The notes under the pieces: generated by a model
What the model saw: only the letters and a program-made list of their open reading frames with translations
What the model was told of the DNA's origin: nothing
Databases searched by the model: none
DNA from: Eucalyptus grandis
Taxonomy: Eukaryota > Streptophyta > Magnoliopsida > Myrtales > Myrtaceae
Length of the DNA stretch: 64,000 nucleotides
Assembly: GCF_016545825.1 (NCBI RefSeq)
Contig: NC_052619.1
Coordinates: 39,647,682 to 39,711,681 of the forward strand
Direction of reading: 5' to 3'
Position numbers and translations under genes: made by a program
Shown: piece after piece, positions 58,864 through 64,000 of the stretch
How the letters are laid out: each line of letters starts with the position of its first letter
Numbering within the stretch: the first letter of the stretch is position 1

Positions 58864-59804
58864 TGATATGACTAGTATAAGTACCTAGAGGGGGCTGAAT
58901 AGGTATAACGAGTAATTTCTAATGATAATCGCACAATACTAGACAGTTGATAGAAATGAGACAATTTTTCCTCGTCAATAAACAAACAACGATCAAAGTA
59001 AGACTGAGAGTAGGGAAGAGAAAATTGAACACGAGGTTTATAGTGGTTCGGCTTATTTCAAGCCTACGTCCACTCTTACGCACCGACAGCCACCTGGCTG
59101 GTTTCCACTATGAACAAAGAGATATTACAGCACTGTTCTTTCTTGATTTCTTGGTGTAGAAGATCTACCACACTCTCTCAAGGTATCACTAAGTATAGAC
59201 CCTCTTTATGTGTACAATTTCGCTCAATATGAATCGACTAATAATCAATGAGCTTCAAACTCTGGAATTTCTCTATCGAGCACTTATTTGAATAACTGGA
59301 ACGTCTTCTTTTTATACTCCTTTATGCCATCATATCCGTTGGCACTTACCAAATGAATTCTTCCAATCTTCCCGTTGGACAGAATCAATTAAGAAGGTCA
59401 TTCGAGCTATTAAAGGAACATGTCGATAGTCCATCAATCCTGTTCGCCCATACAATCAGGATCTTGGTTTCCAAGAATAGAACATTCCAAGAATATTTCG
59501 TCAATCATCGGATCTTCAAATGATCTTAATTTCGAATAATTAATCCGTTATATCAAATTCAGCCAAGAGATCTTCTCCAGTTGATAAGACCAAATCCTTA
59601 ATCAAACACTTTAGCTCTGGATCGCTTTCGTCACTGGATTAGAAACTGTCAATGAGAATAGTCTTGAGTCTTGAGTCTTGTGTCTTGAGTCTCGGTGATT
59701 TGAAAGTCTTGGACTCTAAGTACAAGGGTCTGCACAGCTTCAGACTAGAGGCTGATAGAAACGTTTTGTCAGCTTCAAAACACTCTAGAGAGATTTCTCC
59801 AACA
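58864..59804 (-). repeat. 3' LTR of the SIRE element
   Basis: On the minus strand it starts TGTTGGAGAAATC at 59804, after the PPT, and ends CTAGTCATATCA at 58864. The phrase TTCAGCCCCCTCTAGGTAC near the end is typical of this lineage. Confidence 0.82.
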
Positions 59805-59818
59805 ATCTCCCATTTTTT
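59805..59818 (-). promoter_or_regulatory. Polypurine tract of the SIRE element
   Basis: AAAAAATGGGAGAT directly before the LTR start on the minus strand. A second purine block, AAAAAGGGGGAGAATTG, lies at about 60142-60158 and may be an internal or older tract. Confidence 0.7.
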
Positions 59819-60179
59819 GATGGTGACAAAACTTTCCTATAGATTTGAACAACTTTGACCTGCAAAAACATTACTCAAGCAGTATGGATATCTCATAAAG
59901 ATTAATAACTCAACTAGACTCTGCATCCACAGAAAATAGGTTAGTCTTTCATGAGTAAAGCCATACAATAACACTTGATATAAATAATGCAACAGTCAAT
60001 TTCAAATCCACACACTCAAGTCAGTCAAATTCACCAAGTCCACCACACCCAAGTCATACTCAAAAATAGATATCCAAACAAACTGAAATAAAAACAAATT
60101 CAAAATAAATCAAAGTTCAGTTCAGTTCAAAGCTGGCAATTCTCCCCCTTTTTGTCATCATTAAAAAGGTGAGAAAAAG

Positions 60180-62310
60180 TCAAGTCTGCTTGGAAACGCC
60201 CACAATCTGGAAATCTCCCATCGACTGTACGACACCTTCCAGCCTCTTCAAGTCTTCCCTTAGACGTGCCACCTCTACTCCTTTGGCATTTGCTTGAACT
60301 TGAAGAGCGAGGTCTTGCATTTGATCCGACGGGGTAACAGAAGACGCTTGTCCAAAATTCTTCAGGACTTGAAGTTCACATTCCAAAGCATATATTTGAC
60401 CCTGCATTGCCAGAAGAAGATCAAGGATACGACGAAAATCTGCGGTATTGTCCGTCTACGTGCTGGCATTTGCTCTATCAGATGGAGTGAAGGCAGACGA
60501 TGGAACTTCGGTGTAATCGCGCAAATTTGGCGTTGAGGTGTCATGTCCTTCTTCAGGCATTTGAGAAGCCTAAATATCTTCTGGATTTGCTTGCAAGCGA
60601 CTCACACCTTCACTGTGATCAGGAAATGGTGTAGTCCTTCCTTGCTCGTCATCTCCCCCTGTTTCTAAGGCCTCATTTGGGGAAGAGTGATGGTCATGCT
60701 CAGTAGAATCTTGATTGCTTTTTCTCCGGCTTCATTTGCAGACTTTTCTTTGATTGCTTCTTCTTCTTCTTCAACTTCTTTCTCCTCTTCTCCTTTTCTT
60801 TCTCTTCTTTCTCCTCTGCTTCTCTCTGTTCTTGTTCCTCTGCTTCTTTTCCTTTCTCCTGTCGTTCCATTGATTCGGATACAGAACGACCGAGTCTTTC
60901 GATGCCAAGGCGAGAGATAGTGAGTTCATCCTCTTCATCTTCATCCTCTAAGATTAGAGCTCTTTTCTTTTTGGATGGAGCACCCATGGGCTCCTTCCCT
61001 TTCCTTTTCGACGCAAAAGAGATTGGATGAGATTTAACTGGAGTTTTCACTTTGAACTTCTCCATTGCCTTATCAAGTTCTTTCAGATGCATTTTTGTCA
61101 GCATTTTCAAACCCACCACCATTTTGTTGCATGGTCGAACACAAAGAGTCTGTGGAGGTTCAATGTTCAAGTGTCTGAAGATCTTAGTCACAAGACCTGA
61201 GTAAGGCAACTGGCCCTTATCCTTCACCATTGCTCTGTACATGTGGAAGAGAATGGTGTGAGGAAGAGAGAACTTCTTCCCTGAATTGATCGCGTACATC
61301 AATTTCGCCTCAGAATTAGACATGTCTGTCTTGGATGTTGATTTTGGCCTGAGACAGTTGATCACGATTTTGTGTAGTAAGATGTTGATGGCATTCATTC
61401 TTGTGTAGGTAACTCTTCCTTCTGTACTCCTGTCTTTGACAAGTTCCAGTGTGGTATGAGCGATTGAAACCTTGATCGGTTGATATCGTCCTATTTCAAC
61501 TCCAATTATGTCTGCCAACATGTCCACATCTACCTCATAGTCTTGGTCTCGAACACTGAAGGATATTCTATTCACATCTAAAAAGCTAAGATTCGAATAG
61601 AAATATGCTGTCAATTGTGCATAGTCATCTGTGGTGTCAGAGCAAAATTGCTCTAGTTGAAACAGATTGAACTTCTCCTTCAAGTTTACATTGATGGCAT
61701 CCAGAAAATCAAAATCAACGCTCCTGGGCTTTATTACCCCCCGTTTCAACAATTTGAAGAACAGATCCTCCTGTTCCTTTGATTTGAACAACTCCGTTCT
61801 TTTTCCCTTCACTTTCGCAGCAACACCCATCCTGGGTTGGAATTCTCTAAACAGTTTATCATCGTCATTCCCGTCAGTTGGATTAAACCCCCTACACGAG
61901 GGTCACTTGGAATGTTCGTAAGTGCTTCCTCAGCCTTTCCTTTGGAAGCAATTCCTAAATCCTCCATCCGTCGCAAAAAAATATACTCATTTTTATACCC
62001 TTTGTCTTTAAGGAAGTCATCCACATAGTTCAGTGGTGTACCTATGCTTTTCAAAGCACGGTAGAGCTTATAAATGAAATAGGGTTTTTGGACTCTTACA
62101 GAATCTGCTTCCTAGATTATTTCTTCCTGTGGTAGTTGATCCACACTCTGTGGGGGTAGATAATGGAGATTGACGTGGCTGAGAATGAATCGGGCTATGT
62201 TGCTGTCTTGGTAACTCTTCTTCATCGGTGAGATTGAAATGGGTAGGACCCTCCCTCATTCTCTGTGGTCCCCTGCTTGCGATTCTTGAAGACCTTCTAG
62301 AATAAGACAT
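60180..62310 (-). pseudogene. Envelope-like ORF3 of the SIRE element
   Basis: Begins MSYSRRSSRIASRGPQRMRE at 62310. After a frame change near 62100 it reads LNYVDDFLKDKGYKNEYIFL and ALTNIPSDPRVGG. After another near 61880 the long frame 61830-60700 follows (LFKSKEQEDLFFKLLKRGVI, FSLPHTILFHMYRAMVKDKG, RHLNIEPPQTLCVRPCNKMV). A Lys/Glu-rich charged segment then precedes a coiled-coil end (LECELQVLKNFGQ, VARLREDLKRLEGVVQSMGD) stopping at 60180. The central part is the domain annotated as putative plant transposon protein or envelope-like in SIRE elements. No convincing transmembrane helix is seen, and its function is unknown even in intact relatives. Confidence 0.75.
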
Positions 62311-62705
62311 TGTTTCTTGTCATTGAAAGATTCCTTGACTCGCTTTCCCAAGAAAAGATGACAACTTTCTCAAAGATGAACACGAAATCGAGACAGGATT
62401 GGGAGGAGAATGCCTTTTTAGGGTTTTGGAGTTAAGCGAAGAAGACAACTTACTGTATATAACCCAGTTAAGAAAAGGAAAAACCCAATCAACACAAAGG
62501 AAAGTGAACAGTCGTCCCTTTTTAAAAACGATAACTGCCTTTTTAATAGAGGTTATCTTTTTGAAAAGACAAGATTCCGTTTTTCTTGGAAATTAAAGAT
62601 AAATAAAATATAACTGAACGAATGATCATACATTTTCGAGATTGAATATTAAAGCAACTTACAGTCTATAGCCGTGAATGATTGAGTCTGAGAGTCTGAG
62701 AGTCT

Positions 62706-63262
62706 CTAGACTTTGATTTCCTCAAGCTTCAAAATGTTGAGTCTGGAACGGATGATGTCGAATTGATTCTTCTCCAAAGGCTTTGTGAATATATCCGCTA
62801 GTTGGCTCTTTGACTCAACAAATTGAATCGAGATTTCTCCATTTTGTACATGATCTCTAATGAAGTGATGGCAAATCTCTATATGCTTTGCCATTGAGTG
62901 AAGGATTGGATTTTTAGTAAGATTGATTGCGTTGGTGTCTTTGTCACATCTAATCTCGGTGCATGAGTCTTCAATTCCAAAGTCTTGTAGCTGTTGTTTT
63001 ATCCACGAATTTGCGAACAACAACTTCCAAGAGCTACATACTCTGCTTCTGTTGTAGAGAGGGCCATAGTGTTTTGTTTCCTTGAAAACCAAGACACTGT
63101 CCTGTTCCCAAGCAATTGGCAAGTTCCCAAGGTGCTCTTTCTATCAACTCTGCAACCGGCTAGATCGCGTCGAATATCCAAGAAGATTAAAGTCTCCCTT
63201 CTTAGGATACCAAAGACCGATGCTTGAAGATGAAGCAATGTATTTAATAATTCGTTTCGCAA
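62706..63262 (-). pseudogene. SIRE RNase H remnant
   Basis: DLAGCRVDRKSTLGTCQLLG, VSWFSRKQNTMALSTTEAEY and VALGSCCSQI in one frame, then CDKDTNAINLTKNPILHSMA, KHIEICHHFIRDHVQNGEIS and DIFTKPLEKNQFDIIRSRL in another, ending at 62706. Catalytic-region motifs are kept; a frameshift near 63010 separates the halves. Confidence 0.85.
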
Positions 63263-63318
63263 AGACTTGAGATGAGATTCTCTAGGGTCGATTGAAACCT
63301 AGCACGAGATGCACACAC

Positions 63319-64000
63319 TTAACAAAATGTCGGGTCTAGAGGCGTAAGATAAAGAAGTGAACCGATAATACTCCTGTACAGCTTTTGATCAACTTTCTTC
63401 CCTTCTTCATCTTTGTCTATCTTCAAAGAACTTGACATTGGTATGTCGGTCTTTTTGCACTTTTCCAGTCTAAACCTTTTGACAAGATCATTAGCATATT
63501 TTTCTTGATGAATAAAAGTTCCTTCCTTCAATTGTTTTACTTGAAGACCAAGAAAGAAGGTTAACTCTCCCATCATACTCATTTCAAACTCATCCTGCAT
63601 AGACTTAGAGAATTTCTTACACACACTTTCATTAGAGGATCCAAAAATAATATCATCCACATATATTTGAACGAGTAGAAAGCTTTTGTTTTCCTTTTTG
63701 ATAAATAGAGTAGTATCTACTTTACCTTTGACAAAACCATTTTGTATTAAAAACTTACTTAGTCTGTCGTACCAAGCTCGAGGTGCTTGCTTTAAACCAT
63801 ACAATGCCTTTTTCAGTCTGAAGACTGAGTTTGGTTTCTTTGGGTCTTCAAACCCTGGTGGTTGTTCCACATAAACTTCCTCATGGATAAATCCATTCAG
63901 GAAGGCACTTTTGACGTCCATTTGGAATAACCTGAAATTTTTATAACAAGCAAAAGCAAGCAATAATCGAATAGCTTCGACCTTGCTCTTTGGAGCGTAG
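63319..64000 (-). pseudogene. SIRE reverse transcriptase (partial at window edge)
   Basis: The frame runs in from the window edge (64000) and stops at 63319. It contains [60 protein letters not shown] and the catalytic LVQIYVDDIIFGSS, then SMMGELTFFLGLQVKQLKEG. It breaks at YLTPLDPTFC where RT should continue to the RNase H connection. This is the palm and thumb of a Copia RT; the N-terminal part is outside. Confidence 0.9.

Larger units (their letters stand above)
58864..64000 (-). mobile_element. SIRE/Maximus-type Copia retrotransposon with envelope-like ORF (partial)
   Basis: On the minus strand: RT from the window edge to 63319, RNase H (63262-62706), an extra ORF3 (62310-60180), a long 3' UTR, a PPT at 59805-59818 and a 941-bp 3' LTR (58864-59804). 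An ORF between pol and the 3' LTR is diagnostic of the SIRE lineage. Gag, protease, integrase and the 5' LTR should lie beyond 64000. Frameshifts in pol and ORF3 make this copy defective. Confidence 0.9.

Noticed and set aside
1..64000. CRISPR array, phage or bacterial operon
   Set aside because: No regularly spaced repeats of that kind, and gene structure, introns and transposons are those of a plant.

Overview
This is a window of flowering-plant nuclear DNA, most likely from a woody eudicot. The evidence is GT-AG introns, a 17-exon plant gene, Copia elements primed from initiator tRNA-Met, L1-type LINEs with a plant-style RNase H, SINEs, and a BED/CC/NB-ARC/LRR resistance-gene remnant. The GC-rich MITE near 41.2 kb and the style of the repeats reminded me of Myrtaceae, but nothing here proves the family. 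No bacterial-style operon, CRISPR array or self-contained new system was found. The strongest novelty is structural: precisely bounded nested transposons and a rearranged, multiply interrupted resistance gene.

1-10.4 kb holds one recognisable host gene, on the minus strand (10228 to 1674, 17 exons). It encodes a homologue of proteasome assembly chaperone PSMD5/S5b. Every splice junction can be placed, but three exons carry single-base frame disruptions, so it is either newly decaying or carries sequence errors. 10.4-20.3 kb is a graveyard of plus-strand relics: a receptor-like-protein LRR fragment, a CYP716-like cytochrome P450 and a MAPKKK kinase domain that keeps its introns, plus small MITE-like elements.

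20.57-23.74 kb is a reduced Copia element with intact ends (5-bp target duplication, PBS, PPT) that carries the 3' end of a host receptor-kinase gene. 23.95-29.64 kb is a full-length minus-strand L1 LINE with a 13-bp target duplication; 30.24-35.57 kb is a second, older LINE. 36.8-41.4 kb is a nest: a long-TIR foldback element, a twin-primed LINE copy, a SINE inserted at the same target site, and a 1-kb inverted duplication of this assembly.

The inverted arms flank a BED zinc-finger exon and one of two copies (39.5 and 41.4 kb) of the next exon of an NLR gene. That gene runs to about 49.1 kb. It is broken by stops and frameshifts, and by a 3.3-kb solo LTR (43297-46622) inside its NB-ARC domain, which itself contains a SINE.

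49.5-51.5 kb is a decayed Copia 5' pol fragment on the minus strand. 53.6-57.7 kb is a second member of the long-TIR foldback family, carrying another 3.3-kb solo LTR. 58.0-58.86 kb holds the last exons of a full-size ABCG/PDR transporter. That gene is interrupted by a SIRE-type Copia element with an envelope-like third ORF (58864 to beyond 64000, minus strand).
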